From contig NZ_CP019511.1 of assembly GCF_002002925.1 (NCBI RefSeq), positions 1,984,001-2,048,000 on the forward strand: DNA of 64,000 bases, written 5' to 3'. The notes under the pieces were generated by a model. The model had not been told where the DNA came from and ran no database searches. It worked only from the letters and a program-made list of their open reading frames with translations. Source of the stretch: Sphingomonas sp. LM7 (GTDB lineage: Bacteria; Pseudomonadota; Alphaproteobacteria; Sphingomonadales; Sphingomonadaceae). Shown piece by piece: positions 53,681 through 62,247 of this stretch (positions are counted from its first letter, which is position 1; every line of letters begins with the position of its first letter). Made by a program: the position numbers and the translations under genes.

Positions 53681-54065
53681 GCAAGGCCCGCCCGATCGCC
53701 AGCCCGCGATCCGCGTCACTACCATGCCGGCCGACGCCAATCCCTATGGCGACATCTTCGGCGGCTGGCTGATGAGCCAGATGGACATGGCCGCGGGGCT
53801 GGTCGCCTCGCGCCATTCGCATGGCCGTGCCGTGACGATCGCCGTCGAGGGGATGAAATTCCACGCCCCGGTAGCTGTCGGCGACGAAGTCTCGGTGTTC
53901 GCCGACCTGGTCAGGGTCGGCCGCACCTCGATGACGATCGACGTCCAGGCCTGGCGCCGTGCGCGCCACGCCGAGGAAAGCTGCCTCGTTACGCAGGCCC
54001 AATTCGTCTTCGTCGCGATCGACGAGCATCGCCAGCCGCGAGTCGTGGACGGTGGCGGGCGCTGA
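53673..54065 (+). CDS. Acyl-CoA thioesterase (YciA-like hotdog)
   Basis: A 130-residue hotdog-fold thioesterase. The YciA/BACH family signature TTMPADANPYGDIFGGWLMS (with the catalytic Asp in the usual DxNxxGxxFGG pattern) is followed by MDMAAGLVASRHSHGRAVTI and VEGMKFHAPVAVGDEVSVFA. It hydrolyses acyl-CoA in the cytoplasm, possibly acetyl- or short-chain CoA given its place between the PDH E2 and E3 genes. It overlaps both neighbours, so it is co-translated. Confidence 0.9.
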   Translation: MAEQGPPDRQPAIRVTTMPADANPYGDIFGGWLMSQMDMAAGLVASRHSHGRAVTIAVEGMKFHAPVAVGDEVSVFADLVRVGRTSMTIDVQAWRRARHAEESCLVTQAQFVFVAIDEHRQPRVVDGGGR

Positions 54066-54862
54066 TGCTCGCCTCCGCGGCAGAACGCGCGCTCGCCATT
54101 GCTGTGGTGAGCGCAGCGTTCGTGCTGCTCGTGACGGGCGCGATGATCGCGTTCGGCCGCTCGCCCACGCAGCGCTCGATTCGGCAACGCGCGGGGCAGG
54201 CGGTGTTCGCCATGCTGTTGAACGCGGCGGCGCTGGCGATTCCGGTCCTGATCGCTGCGGCCCTGGGTGTGCCCATCCTCGCCGCGGGCGTGCCTCCCAT
54301 TCGGCTGCTGCTGATCGCGCTGGCCGGGCTGATCGGCTTCTGGCTCGCGTTTCGGGGCAGCGATTACGGGGCGAGAGGATGCTCGCGCCTCATCGGGATG
54401 CTCGTCTGGGGCTATGTCGCGGCTTGGGGAGCAGTCCTGGTGGCGATGAGTCCGGGGCTTTCGCTTCCGGATCTGCCCCTGGCCGCACGCGCGCTGATGC
54501 CGCCGATCCTCACCGCTCTTCCGCTTGCGCTTATCGTCACGAAGTTCGCGCGGTTGGGGACGAAGCGTCGCTCGGGCGCGGCGGCCCTGTTTTTTGTCGG
54601 CGCCTGGGCCACCCTCTGCTTCTCCGCCGCGGAGAATGCTGCTTGGGCAGCGTGGCTGCCGGCGAGCAACTGGCTACGCTACCCGGTCGCCGGAGCGATC
54701 GGGACCGCGCCGGTGTCCGGCCTGTTCGTTCTCGCCCCGTTGCTGCGCCAAACACCGCGATCGCGCTGGTGGGGCTCTTTGCTCATCGCCGCGGCGATTA
54801 CCATCTTGGGCATGATAACTGGCCTCGTCTGGGCCGCGGCGAGCGCGCTGCTCGCCGAATGA
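54065..54862 (+). CDS. Polytopic membrane protein, unknown
   Basis: A 265-residue hydrophobic protein with about seven predicted membrane helices (for example AVVSAAFVLLVTGAMIAFG, FAMLLNAAALAIPVLIAAAL, LLLIALAGLIGFWLAF, AAAITILGMITGLVWAAASA). I do not recognise a family. The start ATG 54065 overlaps the thioesterase stop by one base. It lies between the thioesterase and lpdA, so it is co-transcribed, but no functional link to PDH can be shown. The amino-acid composition is similar to neighbours, so recent transfer is not suggested. Confidence 0.72.
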   Translation: MLASAAERALAIAVVSAAFVLLVTGAMIAFGRSPTQRSIRQRAGQAVFAMLLNAAALAIPVLIAAALGVPILAAGVPPIRLLLIALAGLIGFWLAFRGSDYGARGCSRLIGMLVWGYVAAWGAVLVAMSPGLSLPDLPLAARALMPPILTALPLALIVTKFARLGTKRRSGAAALFFVGAWATLCFSAAENAAWAAWLPASNWLRYPVAGAIGTAPVSGLFVLAPLLRQTPRSRWWGSLLIAAAITILGMITGLVWAAASALLAE

Positions 54863-54877
54863 AAGAGGAACAATCCG

Positions 54878-56278
54878 TTGGCTGACCAATACGATCTCAT
54901 CGTCCTTGGCTCGGGACCGGGCGGCTATGTCGCGGCAATCCGCGGCGCGCAGCTCGGCCTTAAGGTCGCGATCGTCGAGCGCGAACTGCTGGGCGGCATC
55001 TGCCTAAACTGGGGCTGCATCCCGACCAAGGCGCTGCTCCGCTCGGCCGAGATCTTTCACTATATGCAGCACGCCAAGGATTACGGCCTCGCCGCCGAGA
55101 AGATCAGCGCGGACATCGAGGCCGTCGTCAAGCGCTCGCGCGGCGTCGCCAAGCAGCTCAATCAGGGCGTCACGCATCTGATGAAGAAGAACAAGATCGC
55201 AGTGCATTTCGGCGAGGGCAAGCTCACGGCCAAGGGCAAGCTCTCGGTCACCGACAAGGACGGCAAGAAGACCGATCTGGAGGCGAAGAACATCATCCTC
55301 GCCACCGGCGCGCGCGCGCGGGACCTTCCCAACCTCCCCGCCGACGGGAAGCGCGTCTGGACCTATCGCCATGCGATGACGCCGCCTGAAATGCCCAAGA
55401 AGCTCCTCGTCATCGGATCGGGCGCAATCGGCATCGAGTTCGCCAGTTTCTACAACGACATGGGTGCCGAAGTGACCGTGGTCGAGATGCTCGACCGGAT
55501 CGTGCCGGTAGAGGATGCCGATGTTTCCACCTTCCTGGAAAAGGCGCTCAAGAAGCAGGGCATGAACATCCTGACCGGCGCCAAGATCGACAAGATCGCC
55601 GCCGACGCCAATGGCGTGCAGGCGACGATCACCGACAAGGATGGCAAGGCCACGCAGAGCGTGTTCAGCCACGTCATCGTCGCGATCGGCATCGTTCCGA
55701 ACACCGAGAATATCGGCCTCAAGGAACTCGGCGTGAAGACCAACGACCGTGGCTTCCTCGAGACCGATCCGGCCTGCAAGACCAATATCGACGGCCTCTA
55801 TGCGATCGGCGACATCACCGCCCCGCCCTGGCTCGCGCACAAGGCCAGCCATGAGGGCGTGATCGCGGTCGAGGCGATCGCCGGCAAGCATCCGCACGCG
55901 ATGGACCCGCGCAACATCCCGGGCTGCACCTATTGCCACCCACAGATCGCATCGGTCGGCCTCACCGAGGCCAAGGCCAAGGAAGCAGGCTACGAGGTCA
56001 AGGTCGGCAACTTCCCCTTCATCGGCAACGGCAAGGCGATCGCGCTCGGCGAGGCCGAAGGCTTCGTCAAGACGGTGTTCGACGCCAAGACCGGCGAATT
56101 GCTCGGCGCGCACATGATCGGTGCCGAAGTCACCGAACTGATCCAGGGCTACACGATCGGCAAGACGCTCGAGACCACCGAGGCCGAGTTGATGGAAACC
56201 GTCTTCCCGCACCCGACGCTGAGCGAGATGATGCACGAGAGCGTGCTCGGGGCGTACGGACGCGCGCTACACATCTGA
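54878..56278 (+). CDS. lpdA: Dihydrolipoyl dehydrogenase (E3)
   Basis: A 466-residue flavoprotein disulfide reductase that reoxidises dihydrolipoamide in PDH and related complexes. The FAD motif is LIVLGSGPGGYVAAIRGAQLG, and the redox-active disulfide is in GGICLNWGCIPTKAL. The NAD motif is LLVIGSGAIGIEFASFY, the second FAD motif is GLYAIGDITAPPWLAH, and the C-terminal His-Glu pair is HPHPTLSEMMHE-like (FPHPTLSEMMHES). The start is TTG 54878 with SD aaagagga. It is the last gene of the pdhC-to-lpdA run. Confidence 0.97.
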   Translation: MADQYDLIVLGSGPGGYVAAIRGAQLGLKVAIVERELLGGICLNWGCIPTKALLRSAEIFHYMQHAKDYGLAAEKISADIEAVVKRSRGVAKQLNQGVTHLMKKNKIAVHFGEGKLTAKGKLSVTDKDGKKTDLEAKNIILATGARARDLPNLPADGKRVWTYRHAMTPPEMPKKLLVIGSGAIGIEFASFYNDMGAEVTVVEMLDRIVPVEDADVSTFLEKALKKQGMNILTGAKIDKIAADANGVQATITDKDGKATQSVFSHVIVAIGIVPNTENIGLKELGVKTNDRGFLETDPACKTNIDGLYAIGDITAPPWLAHKASHEGVIAVEAIAGKHPHAMDPRNIPGCTYCHPQIASVGLTEAKAKEAGYEVKVGNFPFIGNGKAIALGEAEGFVKTVFDAKTGELLGAHMIGAEVTELIQGYTIGKTLETTEAELMETVFPHPTLSEMMHESVLGAYGRALHI

Positions 56279-56326
56279 GGTTACCGACGGCGCACTTCTC
56301 AGGTCCGCCTCCAGCCCAACACCAAC

Positions 56327-56432
56327 CGTCACCCCGGCCTTGTGCCGGGGTCCACGGTGCCGCGCACGCTGTCTAAGGAGCGCTTGCTCCTCCCTCAGAC
56401 CCTTGGTGGACCGGCACAAGGCCGGGGTGACG
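56327..56432. repeat. 106-bp palindromic repeat (family C), copy 2
   Basis: The same ends and internal block (TGCCGGGGTCCACGGTGCCG) as the copy at 51438-51543. The centre (AGGAGCGCTTGCTCCT) is itself a palindrome. It lies in the 277-bp spacer after lpdA. Confidence 0.85.
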
Positions 56433-56499
56433 ACTGGCTTTGATCAGCCCGTCTCAGGTCGCCGCATACGACCTTCGATCCGGCGCAGCTTTATTGCCT

Positions 56500-56520
56500 A
56501 CTATTTAGATAGGATATAAA
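56500..56520. promoter_or_regulatory. AT-rich interrupted palindrome upstream of the RBBP9 gene
   Basis: TATTTA-N9-TAAATA lies in a ~30-base AT-rich patch (56490-56522), striking in a high-GC sequence. TATAAA (56513-56518) could be a -10 box, 38 bases before the start at 56556. It is probably the promoter/operator of the downstream gene. Confidence 0.45.
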
Positions 56521-56555
56521 TAAACCGTCCGGCCTCCCCCGGTGGAGTGGAAACT

Positions 56556-57233
56556 ATGTCCATCTTTTCGCCTCTCGACGAAAGTTCGCCGATCATCCTC
56601 ACGGTTCCCGGGCTGGGCGGCTCGGGCCCTTCGCACTGGCAGACGCTCTGGGAGCAATCGCGCCCCGACACCCACCGAGTCGAACTCGGCATGTGGGACA
56701 CACCGCATCGCAACACCTGGGTGACCAAGCTCGACCAGGCGATTCGCCAGGCACAGGCACCCGTGGTGCTCGCTGCGCATAGCCTTGGCTGTCTCGCAGT
56801 CGCCTGGTGGGCCGAGCTTGCCGGACAGCCCTTTGGCTGGCCAGTCGCCGGCGCGCTGCTGGTCGCCCCCGCGGATGTCGATCGCGACTCGGTGCGTCCC
56901 GAACTCGCGGCCTTCCAGCCGACGCCGACCAAGCCGCTTCCCTTCCCCTCGATCGTTGTGGCGAGCAGCGACGATCCGTGGGTCCATCCCGAAAAGGCCC
57001 GCGCGCTTGCCGGCGGCTGGGGCAGCTTCTTCGTCGATGCCGGTCCGCAGGGTCATCTCAACGCCGCCAGCGGTATCGGCTGGTGGGAAGAGGGTCAGTC
57101 GCTGCTCGATCGCGTGCTCGACGCCGCCGAGGATCGCACCGGCAAAGTGCGGTCGGCCAACGACGCTCGCACCCTGCTCGCAGTGAGCGCCACCGAAGCC
57201 GCGCAGGCACATTACTATCGTGAGCGTGCATGA
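56556..57233 (+). CDS. RBBP9/YdeN-family alpha/beta hydrolase
   Basis: A 225-residue small serine hydrolase of the RBBP9/YdeN family. Signatures are ILTVPGLGGSGPSHWQTLWE at the N-terminus, the nucleophile elbow LAAHSLGCLAVAWW, the acid region VVASSDDPWV and the catalytic His in AGPQGHLNAASG. ATG 56556 is preferred to GTG 56547, since GGAG is correctly spaced for the ATG. Physiological substrate is unknown. A strong terminator follows about 100 bp downstream. Confidence 0.88.
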   Translation: MSIFSPLDESSPIILTVPGLGGSGPSHWQTLWEQSRPDTHRVELGMWDTPHRNTWVTKLDQAIRQAQAPVVLAAHSLGCLAVAWWAELAGQPFGWPVAGALLVAPADVDRDSVRPELAAFQPTPTKPLPFPSIVVASSDDPWVHPEKARALAGGWGSFFVDAGPQGHLNAASGIGWWEEGQSLLDRVLDAAEDRTGKVRSANDARTLLAVSATEAAQAHYYRERA

Positions 57234-57329
57234 CAGTACCGGCTCGCCTCGGCGCAACGGGCGTCCGCATCGTCGCAGCCCGGGATGAAATACGACCCGC
57301 ACCGCATTATAAATCCCGGTAGTGGGCGT

Positions 57330-57368
57330 GGCCGGGTGACGTCCCCCTAGAGCGTCACCCGGCCTCTT
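57330..57368 (+). terminator. Terminator after the RBBP9 gene
   Basis: A perfect 12-base stem, GGCCGGGTGACG/CGTCACCCGGCC, with an 11-base loop, followed by TCTT. Confidence 0.8.
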
Positions 57369-57491
57369 CCACCGCCCCTTGCCGCCTGGTTCGGCGCCTC
57401 CCCACATCGCTGCGCTCGTTTCGTCGCAGACTTTGTCGGCGCACTCGATGATATATTGTACCTTGGCACATTCGGGCCTATATGCTGGCCC

Positions 57492-57878
57492 ATGCCGGTG
57501 AGTCTCCCGATGTCCCGCTTGTGGGGCGGTATCGATACCAGCTTCGATCGCATTGCGATCGGGCTTAGCGGGCTGTGCCTCGTGCACTGCGTCGCGACCA
57601 CCGTTCTGCTCACGGTTCTTTCCTCGGCTGGCGCCTTCTTGCACCCGGCGATTCACGAAATCGGCCTCGCCCTCGCGATCGTGTTCGGCATCATCGCGCT
57701 CGGCAAGGGCGTGCTCTCGCACGGCTATATGGCCCCGGCGCTGGTCGGCGCGTTCGGCATCGGCATCATGGCCGGCGCGCTGACGCTCCCGCATGGCGGG
57801 TTCGAGATCATCTGGACCCTGATCGGTGTGAGCCTCGTCGCGCTCGGCCATGACCTCAACCGCCGCGCGACCTACTAG
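57492..57878 (+). CDS. MerC-domain membrane protein
   Basis: A ~128-residue four-helix membrane protein of the MerC superfamily. The family Cys pair is in the first helix (GLSGLCLVHCVATTVLLTVL). Later helices are LALAIVFGIIALGKGVL, LVGAFGIGIMAGALTL and IIWTLIGVSLVALGHDLNRR. MerC proteins transport Hg2+ in mer operons, but many alphaproteobacterial homologues sit next to zur, as here (zur starts 40 bp downstream), so a zinc link is plausible. Starts at ATG 57492 and ATG 57510 are both reasonable; 57456 lacks support. Confidence 0.83.
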   Translation: MPVSLPMSRLWGGIDTSFDRIAIGLSGLCLVHCVATTVLLTVLSSAGAFLHPAIHEIGLALAIVFGIIALGKGVLSHGYMAPALVGAFGIGIMAGALTLPHGGFEIIWTLIGVSLVALGHDLNRRATY

Positions 57879-57918
57879 ACAGCTTGCCGCGGGGGCCCCG
57901 GCTCCCTAAATCTGTGCC

Positions 57919-58377
57919 ATGCACGCCCACGATCATCACGAGCACGCGGGAAGCGATCTCACCCGCGCCGCCCAGACCACCCTGGAAAAATCCGGCGAGC
58001 AGTGGACGGCGATGCGCGAGCGCGTTTTCGAGGCGCTGGCCGGCTTCGACAAGCCTGCCTCCGCTTATGACATCGCGGAGGCTGTTTCCAAGGCCGAGGG
58101 CCGCCGCGTCGCTGCCAACAGCGTCTATCGCATCCTTGACCTGTTCGTCGGCTCGAACCTCGCCCGGCGAGTCGAGAGTGCCAATGCCTATGTCGCCAAT
58201 GCGCACCCCGATTGCCTGCACGACTGCATCTTCCTGGTCTGCGACAGCTGCGGCCAGACCACGCATATCGACGACGATTCGATCACCAAGACGGTGCGCT
58301 CCGCCGCCAAGAACGCAGGCTTCTCGCCCGTCCGCCCGGTGATCGAAGTCCGCGGCAAATGTGGCGACTGCGAATAG
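57919..58377 (+). CDS. zur: Fur-family transcriptional repressor, Zur-like
   Basis: A 152-residue Fur-family regulator with a His-rich start (HAHDHHEHAG). The winged-helix domain contains WTAMRERVFEALAGFDKPAS and AYDIAEAVSKAEGRRVAANS. The dimerisation domain has the structural zinc ligands in VCDSCGQT (CxxC) and the terminal KCGDCE (CxxC). The HPDCLHDCIFLVCDSC pattern is Zur-like rather than Fur-like. Neighbouring MerC-like gene and His-rich tail agree with zinc sensing. Confidence 0.87.
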   Translation: MHAHDHHEHAGSDLTRAAQTTLEKSGEQWTAMRERVFEALAGFDKPASAYDIAEAVSKAEGRRVAANSVYRILDLFVGSNLARRVESANAYVANAHPDCLHDCIFLVCDSCGQTTHIDDDSITKTVRSAAKNAGFSPVRPVIEVRGKCGDCE

Positions 58378-58454
58378 GGCTGCACGGAAACTCCACGACT
58401 TTTCGGCGATTCGAGCGTTCGACTTAGGCGAATCACTCGCGTAAGAGACTGGTG

Positions 58455-60377
58455 ATGGCCGACCTTCCCAGCACGCCGCTGCTCGACACCGTCGAAACGC
58501 CCGCCGATCTTCGCAAACTCAACCCCGCCGATCTCCGCCAGCTCGCCGACGAGCTGCGCGCCGAGACGATCTCGGCCGTGGGGACGACCGGCGGGCATCT
58601 CGGCTCGGGGCTCGGCGTCGTCGAGCTCACCACTGCGATTCACTATGTGTTCGATACGCCCAGCGACAAGCTGATCTGGGACGTCGGGCATCAATGCTAT
58701 CCGCACAAGATCCTCACCGGTCGCCGCGACCGGATCCGCACGCTGCGTATGGGCGGGGGCCTGTCGGGCTTCACCAAGCGTAGCGAGAGCGAGTACGACC
58801 CGTTCGGCGCAGCCCACTCGTCGACCTCGATCTCGGCCGCGCTGGGCTTCGCCATCGCCAACAAGCTCAACGACCGGCCCGGCAAGGGGATCGCCGTGAT
58901 CGGCGACGGCGCGATGAGCGCCGGCATGGCCTATGAGGCGATGAACAACGCCGAGGCCGCGGGCAATCGCCTGGTTGTCATCCTCAACGACAACGACATG
59001 TCGATTGCGCCGCCGGTCGGCGGGCTCTCCGCCTATCTTGCCCGCGTCGTCTCCTCGTCCGAATATCTCGGCCTGCGTAGCCTCGCCAAGCGTGCGATCC
59101 GCAAGCTTTCGAAGCGCGTCCACAACGCCGCCGAAAAGGCGGAGGAATTCGCCCGCGGCATGGCGACCGGCGGTACGTTGTTCGAGGAGCTCGGCTTCTA
59201 TTATGTCGGCCCGATCGACGGCCATAATCTCGACCATCTGATCCCGGTGCTCGAGAATGTCCGCGACAGCGAACAGGGCCCGATCCTCGTCCATGTGGTT
59301 ACCAAGAAGGGCAAGGGCTACGCCCCGGCCGAGGAGTCGGCGGACAAATATCACGGCGTCCAGAAGTTCGACGTGATCACCGGCACGCAGGACAAGGCCC
59401 CGCCGGGGCCCCCCTCTTACCAGAACGTGTTCGGCGAGACGCTGGCCAAGCTGGCCGAGACCGATCCGCGGATCGTCGCGATCACCGCGGCGATGCCGTC
59501 GGGCACCGGCGTCGACAAGTTCGCCCAGGCGCATCCCGACCGCGCCTTCGACGTCGGCATCGCCGAGCAGCACGCGGTCACCTTCGCCGCGGGCCTCGCC
59601 GCGCAGGGCATGCGGCCGTTCTGCGCGATCTATTCGACCTTTCTCCAGCGCGCCTATGATCAGGTCGTCCACGACGTCGCGATCCAGAACCTGCCGGTCC
59701 GCTTCGCGATCGACCGCGCAGGCCTTGTCGGCGCAGACGGCGCGACTCATGCCGGCAGCTTCGACGTCACTTATCTGGCGACCCTCCCCAATTTTGTCGT
59801 GATGGCGCCCGCCGACGAAGCCGAGCTGGTCCACATGACCTACACTGCGGCGCTCCACGACAGCGGCCCGATCGCGGTGCGCTATCCGCGCGGCAACGGC
59901 ACCGGCGTTGCGATTCCCGACGCCCCGCAGCAGCTGGCGATCGGCAAGGGCCGCATCGTCCGCGAAGGCAAGGCAGTGGCGATCCTGTCGCTCGGTACGC
60001 GCCTGGCCGAAGCGCTCAAGGCCGCAGATGCGCTAGAGGCGCGCGGCCTGTCGACCACTGTAGCCGACCTGCGCTTTGCCAAGCCACTCGATGAGGAACT
60101 GATCCGCAAGCTGCTGACCAGCCACGAAGTCGCATTAACGGTCGAGGAAGGTGCAGTCGGCGGCCTCGGTGCACACGTGCTCACTTTGGCCAGCGACCAG
60201 GGCCTGATCGACGCCGGCCTCAAACTGCGCACGATGCGCCTGCCCGACAGCTTCCAGGATCAGGACAAGCCCGAGAAGCAATATGCCGAGGCCGGGCTCA
60301 ATGCCGAAAACATCGTCGACACGGTGCTCAAGGCGCTGCGCTACAATGAAGCCGCGGTTACCGACGCACGCGCCTGA
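58455..60377 (+). CDS. dxs: 1-deoxy-D-xylulose-5-phosphate synthase
   Basis: A 640-residue thiamine-diphosphate enzyme that condenses pyruvate and glyceraldehyde-3-phosphate, the first step of the MEP pathway. The N-terminal domain has [20 protein letters not shown], and the ThDP motif is [17 protein letters not shown]...NDN. The pyrimidine domain contains [20 protein letters not shown], with the catalytic Glu in IAEQHA, and [12 protein letters not shown]. The length is normal. ATG 58455 is chosen over GTG 58452. IspH of the same pathway is at the other end of the window. Confidence 0.98.
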   Translation: MADLPSTPLLDTVETPADLRKLNPADLRQLADELRAETISAVGTTGGHLGSGLGVVELTTAIHYVFDTPSDKLIWDVGHQCYPHKILTGRRDRIRTLRMGGGLSGFTKRSESEYDPFGAAHSSTSISAALGFAIANKLNDRPGKGIAVIGDGAMSAGMAYEAMNNAEAAGNRLVVILNDNDMSIAPPVGGLSAYLARVVSSSEYLGLRSLAKRAIRKLSKRVHNAAEKAEEFARGMATGGTLFEELGFYYVGPIDGHNLDHLIPVLENVRDSEQGPILVHVVTKKGKGYAPAEESADKYHGVQKFDVITGTQDKAPPGPPSYQNVFGETLAKLAETDPRIVAITAAMPSGTGVDKFAQAHPDRAFDVGIAEQHAVTFAAGLAAQGMRPFCAIYSTFLQRAYDQVVHDVAIQNLPVRFAIDRAGLVGADGATHAGSFDVTYLATLPNFVVMAPADEAELVHMTYTAALHDSGPIAVRYPRGNGTGVAIPDAPQQLAIGKGRIVREGKAVAILSLGTRLAEALKAADALEARGLSTTVADLRFAKPLDEELIRKLLTSHEVALTVEEGAVGGLGAHVLTLASDQGLIDAGLKLRTMRLPDSFQDQDKPEKQYAEAGLNAENIVDTVLKALRYNEAAVTDARA

Positions 60378-60396
60378 CGCGCCCTTGAAAATCCAG

Positions 60397-60423
60397 CATG
60401 CACATGACATGTACATGTGCATG
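60397..60423. promoter_or_regulatory. Palindromic operator overlapping a start codon
   Basis: A perfect ten-base inverted repeat, CATGCACATG-N7-CATGTGCATG, with further CATG repeats inside. Its right arm contains the ATG at 60421. Such sites are typical of autoregulated ribbon-helix-helix repressors, and the gene beginning here encodes one. Confidence 0.6.
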
Positions 60424-60792
60424 GCCACCCAGCTTCACGGATCGCGATCGAGTCGGCTCGTCGTTCTGGTCTCCCCTGCGGAAAAGCAGCGCATCGCCGA
60501 CAGCGCCGCCGCTGCCGACATGACGGTCAGCGATTATCTGCGCACTGCCGCCGAGCGCTATTCGGAGCCGAGCGAAGCCGAACAGATGCTGATGCGCGAG
60601 CTGCTAACCCAGCTGGAGGCCGCGAATGCCAGCACGGAAAAGGCATTCGCCGCGCTCGAGGCCGAGCAAGGCCGCGCCGCGTCGTTCGACGAGGATGCCT
60701 ATCGCGCGCAGGTGCGCGAACAGTTGCAGGCACGCACCGACATCGATTGGGATGCGCTGGGCAGCACGCTTTCGAGCGACACTCGCCAGTGA
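60421..60792 (+). CDS. Ribbon-helix-helix-like DNA-binding protein
   Basis: A ~123-residue protein. Residues ~8-45 (RLVVLVSPAEKQRIADSAAA, MTVSDYLRTAAERY) fit a ribbon-helix-helix/MobC-like fold: a beta strand, then two helices. The rest is a charged helix (EAEQMLMRELLTQLEAANAS) and an acidic C-terminus. Possible starts are ATG 60409, 60415 and 60421, all inside the palindrome; no SD is visible. It lies just downstream of dxs and overlaps the next small gene (GTGA). It is likely an autoregulated repressor, perhaps a lone antitoxin-type protein. Confidence 0.7.
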   Translation: MATQLHGSRSSRLVVLVSPAEKQRIADSAAAADMTVSDYLRTAAERYSEPSEAEQMLMRELLTQLEAANASTEKAFAALEAEQGRAASFDEDAYRAQVREQLQARTDIDWDALGSTLSSDTRQ

Positions 60793-60992
60793 GTTTCTGG
60801 AGCGATGCGCTGCGGGCGCTCCAGCAGGTCACCTTGCTCCAATACAAGGTCGAGCAGGCACTCAAGGTCGCCGAAGAAGCACGCCGCGACTCGCAGGAGA
60901 CGCGCGAACGGCTGATCCAGCTCGAGACGCTGATCGACATCGCGATGAAACGCCGCCCTGCCCCACCGCCGCTCCAGCTTCCCGAGAGCTGA
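60789..60992 (+). CDS. Small coiled-coil protein, unknown
   Basis: A 67-residue protein beginning with GTG 60789 inside the stop of the RHH gene. It starts SFWSDALRALQQVTLLQYKV and continues as a charged heptad helix (EEARRDSQETRERLIQLETL). A short basic, Pro-rich end follows (KRRPAPPPLQLPES). There is no catalytic or toxin motif. The coupling suggests that it partners the RHH protein. It is too short for confident assignment. Confidence 0.6.
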   Translation: MSFWSDALRALQQVTLLQYKVEQALKVAEEARRDSQETRERLIQLETLIDIAMKRRPAPPPLQLPES

Positions 60993-61033
60993 CGCTCGCG
61001 GCGCGGCGCGCAGATATCCACTTTGCAGATGTC

Positions 61034-61183
61034 GTGCAGGTAGCGAAATGGAGAAATAGCCTCGCCGTCCGCATTCCCGCCGATGTCGCGCGACAGTTGA
61101 GCTTGAAGGAAGGCGACGAGGTCACGCTTCGCGCTCTCGACCAAAGCGAGTTCGCGCTGATCACCAACCCGTTTCGCACATAG
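61034..61183 (+). CDS. MazE/AbrB-type antitoxin-like protein, short
   Basis: A 49-residue protein starting at GTG 61034. The motif VAKWRNSLAVRIPADVARQL, then LSLKEGDEVTLRALD, is the SpoVT/AbrB swapped-hairpin domain of MazE-type antitoxins. Typical MazE proteins have ~75-80 residues, with a C-terminal toxin-binding tail. Here the tail is only ALITNPFRT, and no MazF/PemK toxin follows, since ctaA begins 41 bp later. It is probably an orphan or remnant regulator. Confidence 0.68.
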   Translation: MQVAKWRNSLAVRIPADVARQLSLKEGDEVTLRALDQSEFALITNPFRT

Positions 61184-61224
61184 CTTTCCGAACTGCCGGG
61201 CGCTAAGATCGAACCGTGCTCCAG

Positions 61225-62247
61225 ATGACGTTCCAACCCGCCACTGCCCGCCCGCGCACCATCGCCACCTGGCTTTACTTCGTGGCCGCATTGATCGTGC
61301 TGATGGTGGTGATCGGCGGCATCACCCGGCTGACCGAGTCCGGGCTGTCGATCACGCAATGGAAGCCGATTTCGGGCGTAATCCCGCCGCTCAACGATGC
61401 GCAGTGGCAGGCCGAATTCACCAATTACCAGCGCATCCCAGAATATCAGCAGCTCAACCAGGGGATGACGCTCGCCGGCTTCAAGGCGATCTTCTTCTGG
61501 GAATACCTCCACCGGTTGCTCGGTCGACTGATCGGGGTCGCCTTCGCCCTGCCATTGCTGTGGTTCGCGGTGCGCCGACAGATTCCGCGCGGGTATGGCG
61601 GACGCCTCATCGCGCTGCTCGCGCTCGGCGGGATGCAGGGCGCGATCGGCTGGTGGATGGTCCAGTCCGGGCTCAGCGTCCGCACCGATGTCAGCCATGT
61701 CCGGCTTGCCGTACACCTGCTCGTGGCGCTGTTCACGCTGGCCGGGATCGTCTGGACCGCGCGCGATCTGCGCGTGCTTGCCCGCAATCCGCAGGCCAAC
61801 CCGGCCCGTCTGACCGGCCTCGGCATCGCCGCCGGCGCAGTGTTGTTCGTTCAACTGCTGTTCGGCGCGCTCGTCGCGGGACTCAATGCCGGGCTCGTCA
61901 CTGATCAATGGCCGCTGATGAATGGCCAATTCTTCCCCGGCGCCACCGCCGTAGGCCGACCGTTCCTCGACGGACTCTTCAACGATCCCGCGATCGTCCA
62001 TTTCATCCATCGCTGGTGGGCCTGGGTCGCGGTCGCTGCCTTGATCGTGCTCGCGCGCGTCACGCGTCGCGTCGATCGCCGCGCCTCTGTCGCGATCCAC
62101 AGTGCGTTCGGGATTCAGATCCTGCTCGGTATCGCCACGGTGATGAGCGGGATGAACATCGCGCTTGCAGCACTCCACCAGCTGGTCGGCGCGCTGCTCG
62201 TGATCGCCACCGCCTGGGGCGTTCACGCCATCGGTCAGCGGCGATGA
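61225..62247 (+). CDS. ctaA: Heme A synthase (COX15/CtaA)
   Basis: A 340-residue inner-membrane enzyme that converts haem O to haem A for cytochrome c oxidase. It has eight hydrophobic helices in two four-helix halves. Conserved His residues lie in FWEYLHRLLGRLIG, SHVRLAVHLLVAL, HFIHRWWAWVAV and ALHQLVGALLV. The first loop GGITRLTESGLSITQWKPI is a signature. ATG 61225 is chosen over the in-frame GTG 61216. The stop overlaps cutA (ATGA). Confidence 0.95.
   Translation: MTFQPATARPRTIATWLYFVAALIVLMVVIGGITRLTESGLSITQWKPISGVIPPLNDAQWQAEFTNYQRIPEYQQLNQGMTLAGFKAIFFWEYLHRLLGRLIGVAFALPLLWFAVRRQIPRGYGGRLIALLALGGMQGAIGWWMVQSGLSVRTDVSHVRLAVHLLVALFTLAGIVWTARDLRVLARNPQANPARLTGLGIAAGAVLFVQLLFGALVAGLNAGLVTDQWPLMNGQFFPGATAVGRPFLDGLFNDPAIVHFIHRWWAWVAVAALIVLARVTRRVDRRASVAIHSAFGIQILLGIATVMSGMNIALAALHQLVGALLVIATAWGVHAIGQRR

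Noticed and set aside
57444..57460. A Zur box upstream of the MerC-like gene (gatatattgtac)
   Set aside because: It matches the known palindromic zinc-box pattern only partly, so it was not listed as a site.
58188..59858. A 556-codon open frame antisense to dxs
   Set aside because: It is a shadow of dxs with no domain signature.
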